Assembly (NCBI GenBank): GCA_964513655.1
Contig: CAZENQ010000088.1
Span: 1-13,392 of the forward strand
Origin: G020350405 sp964513655
GTDB lineage: Bacteria > Planctomycetota > Phycisphaerae > Sedimentisphaerales > Anaerobacaceae
Direction of reading: 5' to 3'
DNA length: 13,392 nt
Below are positions 1-5,446 of the stretch, piece after piece. The translations under genes were made by a program, and so were the position numbers. Position 1 is the stretch's first letter. The number at the start of each line of letters is the position of its first letter. The notes under the pieces were generated by a model, which saw only the letters and a program-made list of their open reading frames with translations, did not search any database and had not been told where the DNA came from.

Positions 1-27
1 TGAAAAGTTTGGAAAAACTCAGAAAAA

Positions 28-172
28 GGGGTGGAATTGCGCTCGAATAAGTGTGCGAAATGTGTAAAACGTGTGAAAATTTACAAAAAGTGAATAGAAA
101 CTTACAAAAAGGGGTGGAATTGCGCTCGAATAAGTTTGCAAAATGTGTAAAACGTTTGAAAATTTACAACAA
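28..172. repeat. 83-bp tandem duplication
   Basis: Two copies of a roughly 62-base block start with GGGGTGGAATTGCGCTCG at 28 and 111, so the period is 83 bases. The copies differ at only a few positions. Bases 1-27 partly match 84-110, so the window probably begins inside another unit. The block is A-rich. An open frame on the minus strand runs through it, but it only reads the repeat and shows no protein-like features. Confidence 0.85.
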
Positions 173-177
173 AAAAA

Positions 178-209
178 GGAGTAAGAAGTAAGGAGTAAGG
201 AGTAAGGAG
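178..209. repeat. 7-bp tandem repeat (GGAGTAA family)
   Basis: Consecutive units GGAGTAA, GAAGTAA, GGAGTAA, GGAGTAA and a partial GGAG form a seven-base array. Related units occur at 3085-3119, so this is a dispersed family. It contains SD-like GGAG but no start codon follows, so it is not a ribosome binding site. Confidence 0.85.
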
Positions 210-249
210 GGGTCTGGATCCGGTGGCCGGGGGTGAGCCGCAAGCGGGA

Positions 250-282
250 TTTCAAATCACAAATCTCAGATTTCAGATTGAG
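250..282. repeat. 7-bp tandem repeat (TTTCAAA/TTTCAGA family)
   Basis: Units TTTCAAA, TCACAAA, TCTCAGA, TTTCAGA and a partial TTGAG run head to tail with a seven-base period. Sequences of this kind are common between genes in Phycisphaerae genomes (from memory). No gene overlaps it. Confidence 0.7.
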
Positions 283-512
283 GGAGTTGTCCTTCGACGG
301 TTTGACCGCAGGCAAGCGGGTGGGCGCGGACGAGATTGGTTTTGTTTCTCCGGGTCTGCCAGGTTGGTCATGTTCGTAATCCTTTGTTGAAGCTGAGTTT
401 ATGTTCATTTTTGCCTTTCGAAAATTGGTTTCGTTTGACATTTTTTTATCATGCTTGCCGCGGCGTAGGCTTGGCGAAGTCAGGGCGAAGCAGGGTCGAC
501 GACCTGTCCGGC
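283..512. other. Non-coding stretch downstream of the HTH gene
   Basis: No convincing gene was found on either strand. Two overlapping plus-strand open frames (336-644 and 401-733) are antisense to, or continue into, the minus-strand HTH gene and have low-complexity products. I saw no clear terminator for the gene ending at 513. Confidence 0.5.
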
Positions 513-1076
513 CTATGGCTCATTTTTATCCTCATCTTCGGCAAGGACGGCCAAGATTTTGGACGCTTGTTCAGGGGTTATTACAGGGTCGTGATGATTG
601 TGGTCAGAGTTGTTGTGATTGGCGTCGGAGGTGTTGTGATTTAATCCGAAAATGTCCCGATTTTCCTCGAAAATCCCCCGATTCCCCCCGTATTTCCCCC
701 GTTTTCCCCCGAAATCCCTCTGATTTTCCTTAAGAGGACCTTCGTTTATGCGGGCTACGGTCTCAAAAAAGCGGTTTGCGATGGCCAAGACCTGCTGGCA
801 GGCTTTTCTCGCGGATTCTTCCTTTTGGCAGCGTGTAATCTCGACGAGACGAACGGCGACTTCGGTTTCTGCCTTTGCAACGGCGAGGGCGGTGCGTCGG
901 GCAAGCGACGCGGAATATTGCTGGAACTGCCGGGAGAATAGTTTCTGCCTGAGCCATCTTTCGTAGGTTGTTCGGCTGACGTTGTGTTTTTTCAGGACGG
1001 CGTTTTCGTCGAGGTCGCTATAAAACAGGTCTTCCAGGACAGCCCACTTTTTTTCACTCAGGTCTTTTCGCTTCAT
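513..1076 (-). CDS. HTH protein resembling phBC6A51/small-terminase proteins, with heptad-repeat linker
   Basis: A 187-residue predicted DNA-binding protein. Residues 6-42 look like a homeodomain-like helix-turn-helix (LSEKKWAVLEDLF, then a second helix ending HNVSRTTYERWL). Residues 45-105 are helical and include a KEESARKAC stretch typical of short planctomycete homologues (from memory). Residues 118-163 are an unusual tandem repeat of seven-residue units, and the C-terminus ends with a helix (ITPEQASKILAVLAED) and an acidic tail. The start is well supported: GGAGGT lies 8 nt upstream of the ATG. Resemblance is to the phBC6A51 family, some of which are phage small-terminase-like, but no large terminase, portal or other phage gene is nearby. 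The function is therefore unknown; a DNA-binding role is inferred from the HTH only. Confidence 0.75.
   Translation of the reverse strand: MKRKDLSEKKWAVLEDLFYSDLDENAVLKKHNVSRTTYERWLRQKLFSRQFQQYSASLARRTALAVAKAETEVAVRLVEITRCQKEESARKACQQVLAIANRFFETVARINEGPLKENQRDFGGKRGKYGGNRGIFEENRDIFGLNHNTSDANHNNSDHNHHDPVITPEQASKILAVLAEDEDKNEP
588..725 (-). repeat. 21-bp tandem repeat encoding heptads
   Basis: Inside the HTH gene, residues 118-163 divide cleanly into NQRDFGG, KRGKYGG, NRGIFEE, NRDIFGL, NHNTSDA, NHNNSDH and a partial NHHD. The first four units are Arg/Gly/Phe-rich and the last three Asn/His/Asp-rich. At DNA level the first part is built of G-runs and A/T-runs at about half the period. Confidence 0.75.
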
Positions 1077-1507
1077 AAGTATTTACCTCCATCCTCATAA
1101 TTTATTATTTTCGATTTTTTACTTTGTGGCGGACGGACAGACGGTCCGCTCACTGTTGGAGGGGCCCGCGCGGATGGGGTGAAAAGTCGATTCCGCCTGA
1201 GGCGGATAAAGCTCGTAAGTTGATGTGAGATAAGGGGTAAAGATTTTTGGGAAAATGGGTGGGTGGCGTAAAAGTACATGCGGATTTGATTGATTTTTAG
1301 ACGCAGATTACCGGCCGGTGGAGGATTTACACGGATAAGGACGAACAGGCGCGGATTTTTTTCTGGGTTCCGGGCTTGCGGAGCGAGTGTTTTCTGGGCC
1401 CCAGAACGGAGTCTGGGGTCTTCGCCCGCCAAACTGACGGCGGGTAAACTTCGCTACGAGGGTGGAAAGTTTTGCGTTGTATCAGGACAGTTTATCGGTA
1501 GAATGGT
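1077..1507. other. Non-coding stretch with decayed dispersed repeats
   Basis: It holds the ribosome binding site of the minus-strand HTH gene (1085-1090), an inverted repeat GCGGAC/GTCCGC (1129-1134 with 1144-1149) and a short palindrome CCGCC-TGA-GGCGG (1193-1205). At about 1300-1440 there is a segment resembling the degenerate intergenic repeats common in Phycisphaerae. The minus open frame 1073-1432 and plus frame 1290-1511 have translations typical of such repeats rather than of proteins. Confidence 0.5.
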
Positions 1508-1537
1508 GTGATAGCAGAATCTTTGAAAGGGAAGAAG
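1476..1537 (+). promoter_or_regulatory. Shared leader, copy A
   Basis: Contains GTTGTATCAGGACAG (1476-1490), the hexamer TAGAAT (1499-1504), one base, GTGTGATAGCAG (1506-1517), then GAAAGG (1525-1530) and the ATG 20 nt after the block. TAGAAT is a plausible -10 and TTGTAT (1477-1482) a weak -35 with a 16-base spacer. The same order and spacing recur before three other genes. Confidence 0.65.
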
Positions 1538-1714
1538 ATGAGTGAGATTTCCGTTTTGTTGATACTCTTTTCAGCGGTTTTTTTTCTTAAACTCTCTAAA
1601 GTGATTAAGGTCAGCTGGTGGATTATCTGTCTTTGGATTGCAGTATGCATATTCGCCATGTTGATATATCACAGTATTATCAACCCCCGGAGTGCGGCTT
1701 CCGTGTGGGATTGA
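1538..1714 (+). CDS. Small membrane protein, 58 aa, unknown
   Basis: First gene of the array. The ATG at 1538 follows a GAAAGGGAAG Shine-Dalgarno; an upstream in-frame start at 1508 would lie inside the shared leader and is rejected. The product has two hydrophobic segments (about residues 5-20 and 26-46) joined by a Lys-containing turn (KLSKVIKVS), and a short polar tail. The positive turn suggests a two-helix inner-membrane hairpin with both ends outside the cytoplasm. No family is recognised. It is kept as a gene because of the ribosome binding site, shared leader and clear membrane pattern; size makes certainty limited. Confidence 0.55.
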   Translation: MSEISVLLILFSAVFFLKLSKVIKVSWWIICLWIAVCIFAMLIYHSIINPRSAASVWD

Positions 1715-1740
1715 AGGGTTTTCGTGATAGCGAGAAGAAG

Positions 1741-1777
1741 TAAATTGTGTGGTAGCAGATTTTTGAAAGGAGGTATT
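1741..1777 (+). promoter_or_regulatory. Shared leader, copy B
   Basis: GTGTGGTAGCAG (1747-1758) is followed by TTTTTGAAAGGAGG, a strong Shine-Dalgarno, and the ATG 19 nt after the block. The TAGAAT hexamer is only half conserved here (GTAAAT at 1740-1745), so this copy may rely on read-through from the gene upstream. Confidence 0.6.
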
Positions 1778-2401
1778 ATGACAACGGTATTATCGTTGTT
1801 GACAGTTATTGCAATAGTTGCGGGGCCTATTCTTGCCGTGCGAATACAAAAAATCATTGAGCGCATCAGCAAAAAACGTGAAGATAAAGACCTCTTGTTT
1901 AAGACTTTGATGTCGACAAGAGACAACCGCCTTGTACCACAACATGTTCAGGCACTTAATATGATTGACATTATCTTCTCGGGTGGAGGCAAAAAGGACG
2001 AAGCTGTTATCGAGGCATGGTCTGAATATAGAGACCATCTACACAATTACCCCCCAAAACCATCTGCAGATTCTGGTAAGACTCTTTCCGAAGCTCAAGC
2101 ATCAACGTACCAAGCTCAATGCGATTCTTGGCAGACGAAATCAACGGACATTCTTACCAACCTCCTCGCCAAGATGGCTGAATCCTTGGATTATCACTTT
2201 GATAAAGTTCTCCTAAAACGAGGGGCATATACTCCAACAGGTTACGGCGAAACAGAATTTGCTCAACTGATCATTCGTAGAGGTCTTACTGAGGTCTTTC
2301 TGGGGTCGAAATCTATTCCCATTCATATTGTAGAACCTCCACATGCCGAAGAAACAAAACCCTCTCAAGAAGATTCTCCACAAGAAAAACCCAGCGTTTA
2401 G
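1778..2401 (+). CDS. DUF6680-like membrane-anchored protein
   Basis: A 207-residue protein. Residues 3-23 form one transmembrane helix, followed by a basic amphipathic stretch (KIIERISKKREDKDLLFK) and the segment TLMSTRDNRLVPQHVQALNM (43-62), then an acidic AWSEYRDHL-type helix (80-88). This pattern, an N-terminal anchor then a RTLMxTR..L...HV.ALN.ID core, matches my memory of the DUF6680 family, whose function is unknown. The C-terminal 20 residues are Pro/Glu/Lys-rich and probably disordered. The ATG at 1778 is chosen because GGAGG sits just upstream; the longer frame from 1724 would translate the shared leader. It is the second gene of the array, 63 bases after the previous stop. Confidence 0.75.
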   Translation: MTTVLSLLTVIAIVAGPILAVRIQKIIERISKKREDKDLLFKTLMSTRDNRLVPQHVQALNMIDIIFSGGGKKDEAVIEAWSEYRDHLHNYPPKPSADSGKTLSEAQASTYQAQCDSWQTKSTDILTNLLAKMAESLDYHFDKVLLKRGAYTPTGYGETEFAQLIIRRGLTEVFLGSKSIPIHIVEPPHAEETKPSQEDSPQEKPSV

Positions 2402-2524
2402 CGTTAAAATAGTGCGGCAATGATAATGGGCAATACAATATTTTAGACCATTTTTGCTCGATTTATAGCTTAGCGGGTATACAATAGTACCAAAAATGGC
2501 CAGATCGTCGAAAGGGAATAATAA
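2402..2524 (+). promoter_or_regulatory. Split, diverged copy of the shared leader (copy C)
   Basis: TAAAAT (2405-2410), one base, then GTGCGG (2412-2417) matches the front of the leader. The back half, CAGATCGTCGAAAGGG, lies at 2501-2516 immediately before the next start. About 83 bases separate the two parts. TACAAT at 2480-2485 is an alternative -10 without a good -35. Confidence 0.4.
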
Positions 2525-2974
2525 ATGGACTGGTTGACCTTTATAGCAAAAGCCATGTGGCCCTGTGCAGTTGTTGCGTTATTGCTTATTTTCCAAAAAC
2601 CTGTGACGGCACTGCTCTGTGCGGTTGTAGAGAAAATAAGAGGTGTGCGGATTCTTCGATACAAGAGCCTCGCGCTTGACTTTCAGGCGAAGCGGGATTC
2701 GAGAGAGAAACAAAAGCTTCGCGAAATCGATGACAGTAACTTTACTTGGGAGAATTACGTTACTATGGTAGACTATTGGACCGGTACAAGTGCAGAATTA
2801 GCACTTGCGTGCATGGCTATACCAGGGTATCCAGAAGAAGGCAGAAAAGCTGTTGTCGAAATGTTTGAATGTGGCTACGCCCTACTTGAAAAATATCAGG
2901 GCAAAGAGGGTATCCGCGAGTCTATCCGGAAAGCAAGAGAATGCCTGTATGAGTTCCAGAGGTCAAGCCCTTAG
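2525..2974 (+). CDS. Membrane-anchored protein, 149 aa, unknown
   Basis: Starts MDWLTFIAKAMWPCAVVALL, one transmembrane helix (about 4-23). Next come the FQKPVTALL turn and a GVRILRYKSLALDFQ strand-rich segment, a pattern I recall in small bacterial proteins that start MDWLTFI and have no assigned function. Residues 53-70 are highly charged and probably helical. The C-terminal half (75-146) is a soluble helical region with several aromatic residues and cysteines at 96, 116 and 140. GAAAGGGAATAA upstream supports the ATG at 2525. It is the third gene of the array. A shifted plus frame (2805-3116) is a shadow. Function unknown; topology suggests a cytoplasmic domain held at the membrane. Confidence 0.7.
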   Translation: MDWLTFIAKAMWPCAVVALLLIFQKPVTALLCAVVEKIRGVRILRYKSLALDFQAKRDSREKQKLREIDDSNFTWENYVTMVDYWTGTSAELALACMAIPGYPEEGRKAVVEMFECGYALLEKYQGKEGIRESIRKARECLYEFQRSSP

Positions 2975-3048
2975 CCTGATACTACCTGGAGAACATCCCC
3001 AAAAAACTGCTTCCATAAAATCGTCCGCCAAAAGCAAAAAATGTTTAT

Positions 3049-3063
3049 GTTGTATCAGGACAG
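3049..3063 (+). repeat. GTTGTATCAGGACAG, second copy
   Basis: An exact 15-base copy of 1476-1490. In the first copy it directly precedes the TAGAAT box of the leader; here it is separated from that box by about 90 bases that include a 7-bp repeat array. Confidence 0.7.
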
Positions 3064-3084
3064 GCGGAGAAAAATGCAAAGATA

Positions 3085-3119
3085 GTAGCAAGGAGACAGG
3101 AGTAAGAAGCAAGTAGGGA
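3085..3119. repeat. 7-bp tandem repeat (GGAGTAA family), second locus
   Basis: Units GTAGCAA, GGAGACA, GGAGTAA, GAAGCAA and GTAGGGA have a seven-base period and belong to the same family as 178-209. The array lies between the upstream motif and the TAGAAT box of leader copy D. Confidence 0.7.
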
Positions 3120-3134
3120 TAAAAAAATTATGGG

Positions 3135-3195
3135 TTGAAACGGGAGGTGGAATCGTTAGAATGGCGCGGTAGCACACTTTTTGAAAGGGGATAAA
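3135..3195 (+). promoter_or_regulatory. Shared leader, copy D, with likely promoter
   Basis: TTGAAA (3135-3140), a 16-base spacer and TAGAAT (3157-3162) make a good sigma-70-type promoter. One base later is GCGCGGTAGCAC (3164-3175), then CTTTTTGAAAGGGG and the ATG 20 nt after the block. The CTTT and AAAG parts could pair and partly cover the Shine-Dalgarno, which is a guess. Confidence 0.6.
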
Positions 3196-3537
3196 ATGGA
3201 AAGCGTTGAAGTTTTGGTGATTTGCTGGTTTTTCGCTGGTTTGCTGATAGCGGCGGTTTCAATTCCTCTGGTTCTTGGAAAAATTCCACCAAACCGCCTT
3301 TACGGAGTTAGAACCCGCAAGACACTTTCGAACAACGAGGTATGGTACAAGGCCAACAAATACACAGGAAAAGATTTCTTGATATGCGGTTTAGTGGTTT
3401 CAGCAGGAGCACTGGTTTTATGGATGTTCAGGGCTAAATTATCATTTTCTGCGGTCACCTGGATTGGTACAGCCTTACTTATGGTTCCATTATTAGTAGT
3501 CGTGGTCAGGGCCCTCTCGTATTTAAAAAAACAGTAA
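3196..3537 (+). CDS. SdpI-family membrane protein
   Basis: A 113-residue protein with three hydrophobic segments (about 5-28, 60-80 and 87-108). The diagnostic SdpI signature is clear: PLVLGKIPPNRLYGVRT (24-40) then TLSNNEVWYKANKYTGK (43-59). In Bacillus subtilis SdpI gives immunity to the SdpC toxin and helps regulate it, but that protein is longer and most members of this family have no tested role. No SdpC-like toxin is visible here, so an immunity function cannot be claimed. The ATG at 3196 is chosen over the in-frame TTG at 3181, which falls in the leader, because GAAAGGGG sits five bases upstream. Fourth gene of the array. Confidence 0.85.
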   Translation: MESVEVLVICWFFAGLLIAAVSIPLVLGKIPPNRLYGVRTRKTLSNNEVWYKANKYTGKDFLICGLVVSAGALVLWMFRAKLSFSAVTWIGTALLMVPLLVVVVRALSYLKKQ

Positions 3538-3544
3538 CGCAGGT

Positions 3545-3589
3545 AATCGGTAGAATAGTGCGGTAGCAGACTTTTTGAAAAGGGATATT
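3545..3589 (+). promoter_or_regulatory. Shared leader, copy E
   Basis: ATCGG, TAGAAT (3551-3556), one base, GTGCGGTAGCAG (3558-3569), CTTTTTGAAAAGGG, then the ATG 20 nt after the block. It starts only a few bases after the stop of the SdpI-like gene. No good -35 is visible at the right distance, so the TAGAAT may be conserved for another reason. Confidence 0.65.
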
Positions 3590-3922
3590 ATGAAAATGAC
3601 CAGCCTCCAAGCAGGACTAAAAGTTCTTCTTGTCAATTGGCTTGTAGCACCCGCGCTAGGAATATGGGTTTGGGTTAAAAGCGACTTTTTGAGTTGCGTT
3701 GCTTACTTTGTAATTTGGCTGATAGCTGATAGGGTTTGGGACTGGCTGACAAGATACCTAATTGCTTGGGCTGCTCCAAATAGCGCAAGTGAAGAAGAGG
3801 CATTGCAGACGTACCTTGGGGGTGAAGCGCCTCAGGGGATGGCCTTTATGATGCTTGTTGACCTTTTGGGGACTCTAATATTGCCGTGGATTGTCGCGGG
3901 ATTATTTCTTGCTTACATTTAA
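3590..3922 (+). CDS. Membrane protein, 110 aa, unknown
   Basis: Three likely membrane helices: about residues 10-28, 33-50 and 86-108. The middle loop (62-84) is polar with an acidic SASEEEALQ stretch and begins after a Trp-rich region (VWDWLTRYLIAW), typical of a membrane interface. No family is recognised. The ATG at 3590 follows GAAAAGGG by five bases; the in-frame TTG at 3575 lies inside the leader and is rejected. Fifth gene of the array, 52 bases after the SdpI-like gene. It is similar in size and topology to that gene, but their sequences do not resemble each other, so it is not a recent duplicate. Confidence 0.7.
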   Translation: MKMTSLQAGLKVLLVNWLVAPALGIWVWVKSDFLSCVAYFVIWLIADRVWDWLTRYLIAWAAPNSASEEEALQTYLGGEAPQGMAFMMLVDLLGTLILPWIVAGLFLAYI

Positions 3923-3939
3923 GTTGATGGGAGAATAAA

Positions 3940-4233
3940 ATGAATGAACAAAATTGTGACAACTGTCTCTTTTTTTGGGGCGGAATCTGCAACGTAAAAG
4001 GAAGCCGTCTGACGCCCGACGAGAAAAACAAAGCGTGTAGTGATTGGTGTAAGAGAACGCACGCAGATTGTAACTTTATCGCACCAAAGTTCAACCATTT
4101 ATATCGCGGGGATGAAGCAAATACAAAAGAGGACACGATAGCAACAGAAGGTTTCTGTCAAAGGATCGACCCACCCGAGAGAATACCTAATATAAATGCT
4201 ACAGCTTGTGACAACTGGCAACCTAAACCGTGA
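3940..4233 (+). CDS. Eight-cysteine small protein, probably metal-binding
   Basis: A 97-residue soluble protein with cysteines at 6, 9, 17, 33, 37, 44, 73 and 90. The N-terminus (NCDNCLFFWGGICNV) and the C-terminus (GFCQRIDPPE then CDNWQPKP) resemble the two ends of a widespread small-protein pattern, C.NC.FF ... G.C.R.PP ... W.P, whose function I do not know. Between them is an inserted module with C33, C37 and C44. Spacing fits zinc or iron-sulfur binding, but no family with a proven metal is recognised. The ATG follows GGGAGAATAAA. It lacks the shared leader and starts 17 bases after the previous stop, so it probably depends on the promoter before the preceding gene. Confidence 0.7.
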   Translation: MNEQNCDNCLFFWGGICNVKGSRLTPDEKNKACSDWCKRTHADCNFIAPKFNHLYRGDEANTKEDTIATEGFCQRIDPPERIPNINATACDNWQPKP

Positions 4234-4289
4234 TCTAAAGCGCTGAAAAATACGGCCCCAAAATATACTAAGAAAGAGAGGTTTTGGTT

Positions 4290-4691
4290 ATGGGGATAGT
4301 TGAAAACGCCAAAGAAGCGGTCAAACTTGCCAAGAAAATTGATAATATCGAATTGAACCGCAAAATTCTTGACCTTCAAGCAGAGGCAATCGAACTTACA
4401 GAACAGAATAGACAAAAAGATGAGCTAATACACAAACTCAAAGAATCCTTATCTCTTAAAGGCAAGTTAAGCCTTATAGATTTAGCTTATTACATACTTG
4501 ATTACAATGAGAAGGTTATAGACGGGCCGTTCTGCACACAATGTTTTGATGCAGACCATCAAAAGTGTCGTCTCTTACCAACCGCGAAACAAGGCTTAGG
4601 ACATGGGTGGGTTCAGTGTCCCCATTGTAAAGTTCCATTCCAAGCATTCAAAACCGCGCGATACTTACAACACGGTAAATTTGAACGCTAA
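4290..4691 (+). CDS. Coiled-coil/zinc-ribbon protein
   Basis: A 133-residue protein in two parts. Residues 1-55 form a long charged helix with heptad-like hydrophobic spacing (VKLAKKIDNIELNRKILDLQ and on), a likely coiled coil. Residues 62-115 form a small zinc-binding region with C82-C85 (FCTQC) and C110-C113 (QCPHC); C93 is extra. The combination, with IELNRKILDLQ and DGPFCTQCFD, matches a widespread family of bacterial hypothetical proteins that I recall from many phyla and mobile regions. Molecular function is unknown. The ATG at 4290 is preferred to TTG at 4284 because of AGAAAGAGAGG upstream. Last gene of the array; it has no shared leader. Confidence 0.8.
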   Translation: MGIVENAKEAVKLAKKIDNIELNRKILDLQAEAIELTEQNRQKDELIHKLKESLSLKGKLSLIDLAYYILDYNEKVIDGPFCTQCFDADHQKCRLLPTAKQGLGHGWVQCPHCKVPFQAFKTARYLQHGKFER

Positions 4692-4795
4692 GTATAGCGC
4701 AAGTCCTCTGATTTTCCTTGTTTTTGGCGTAATTGTGTGGATTGTCTCGGTTAGATAGACTGGTGATTTTGCAGGGAGAGGATGGGGGCAGGGGC

Positions 4796-4896
4796 GTTGA
4801 ACTTCGAACATCGAACGTTGAACATGGAACGTCGAAGGCCGGGGAGGCGGGAGTGTTGAACTTCGAACATCGAACGTTGAACATTGAACGTCGAAC
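4796..4896. repeat. 7-bp tandem repeat (NTYGAAC family), two blocks
   Basis: Block one (4796-4837) and block two (4855-4896) each hold six units. The second is perfect: GTTGAAC, TTCGAAC, ATCGAAC, GTTGAAC, ATTGAAC, GTCGAAC. The blocks are 59 bases apart, separated by G-rich sequence. Minus-strand open frames through here read FDVRCSTFDVRSST-type peptides, familiar misannotated repeats in this group. Confidence 0.85.
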
Positions 4897-4918
4897 GTTA
4901 AAGACTTGAGAGAGCGAT

Positions 4919-5144
4919 ATGAGAATTCGAGCACAGACAATACTGTTGATGATGCTGGCTGGTTGGGTAAACCGGCATCAACAAGCTGTAATTGAGTATC
5001 TGAGAACTGAAAATAAGATACTGAAGGGAAAAGTCAGGAAGAAAGCGAATTGGTCTCAATGATGAACAGCGTAAGAAACTGGCGGTGTTGGGTAAAAGGC
5101 TCGGGATAGTGCATGATTTGTCTGTAGAGGCCCCAGAGAGATAG
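4919..5144 (+). pseudogene. N-terminal remnant of an integrase/transposase
   Basis: The frame from ATG 4919 reads LAGWVNRHQQAVIEYLRTEN then KILKGKVRKK, which I recognise as the start of integrase-core transposases abundant in planctomycetes. That frame then leaves the family pattern and stops at 5060-5062. Moving one base (from 5046) restores it: RIGLNDEQRKKLAVLGKRLG, followed by a degenerate VEAPE where the family has TPE, and a stop at 5144. So there is a frameshift near 5045 and nothing of the catalytic DDE domain remains. The remnant sits between two clusters of short repeats. Family assignment is from memory. The preceding ACTTGAGAGAG may be a relic ribosome binding site. Confidence 0.7.
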
Positions 5145-5153
5145 ACCCCTAAC

Positions 5154-5234
5154 GGGAAATGCGAAGGGTGAAGAGTGAAGGGAGAAGCCGCAGGGGTGGG
5201 AAATGTGAAGGGTGAAGAGTGAAGTGGGAAGGGC
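5154..5234. repeat. 7-bp tandem repeat (GAAGRGT family), two blocks
   Basis: The block GGGAAATGYGAAGGGTGAAG occurs at 5154 and 5198 (period 44). Within each, GAAGGGT and GAAGAGT repeat every seven bases (5163-5183 and 5207-5234), decaying at the end. Confidence 0.75.
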
Positions 5235-5245
5235 GGCATGGGCGG

Positions 5246-5319
5246 CCCCCTTAGAGTCCGCGGGACTCTGGACAAGGGGATATACCCCCTTAGAGTCCGT
5301 GGGACTCTGGACAAGGGGG
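5246..5319. repeat. Two palindromic repeats, period 39
   Basis: Two nearly identical copies (5246-5279 and 5285-5319) each contain AGAGTCC-GYG-GGACTCT, a perfect seven-base inverted repeat around three bases. It is flanked by CCCCCTT on one side and AAGGGG on the other, so a second outer pairing is possible. The copies differ by one base in the loop centre. This resembles REP-like or intergenic palindromic repeats; no adjacent REP-associated transposase is seen. Confidence 0.8.
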
Positions 5320-5362
5320 TGCCGATGGGAGGACTCGGCAGAAATTTTTTGGTTTTTGGTGT

Positions 5363-5391
5363 TTGACAAAAGTTTGGGGATGGGTGATAAT
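5363..5391 (+). promoter_or_regulatory. Sigma-70-type promoter for the zinc-ribbon gene
   Basis: A perfect TTGACA (5363-5368), a 17-base spacer and GATAAT (5386-5391) predict a start near 5398 and a leader of about 50 bases before the gene at 5447. Confidence 0.65.
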
Positions 5392-5446
5392 CTGGTGGTG
5401 CAGTTGGCAGGTCAAATTGTTATCTGATTAGGTTTGAGGTATTGAT

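Noticed and set aside
1..172. CRISPR array
   Set aside because: Only two copies of an 83-bp direct duplication, no repeat-spacer alternation and no cas genes.
19..441. Minus-strand open frame of 140 codons
   Set aside because: It runs through the 83-bp and 7-bp repeats; its translation is repeat-derived (SEICDLKSRL-type) with no domain or ribosome binding site.
1073..1432. Minus-strand open frame of 119 codons
   Set aside because: Overlaps the start and ribosome binding site of the HTH gene, and its product reads like the dispersed repeats found between genes.
3196..3922. SdpC/SdpI toxin-immunity pair
   Set aside because: The neighbour at 3590 is a membrane protein without toxin features, and no SdpC-like or secreted peptide is present.
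1538..4691. Integron cassette array with attC sites
   Set aside because: No GTTRRRY/RYYYAAC pairs or long imperfect stems at the junctions, and no integron integrase in the window. The likeness is only in layout.
4686..4699. CGCTA-AGTA-TAGCG hairpin as terminator of the array
   Set aside because: Short five-pair stem with no T-run directly after it; it overlaps the stop codon and may be chance.
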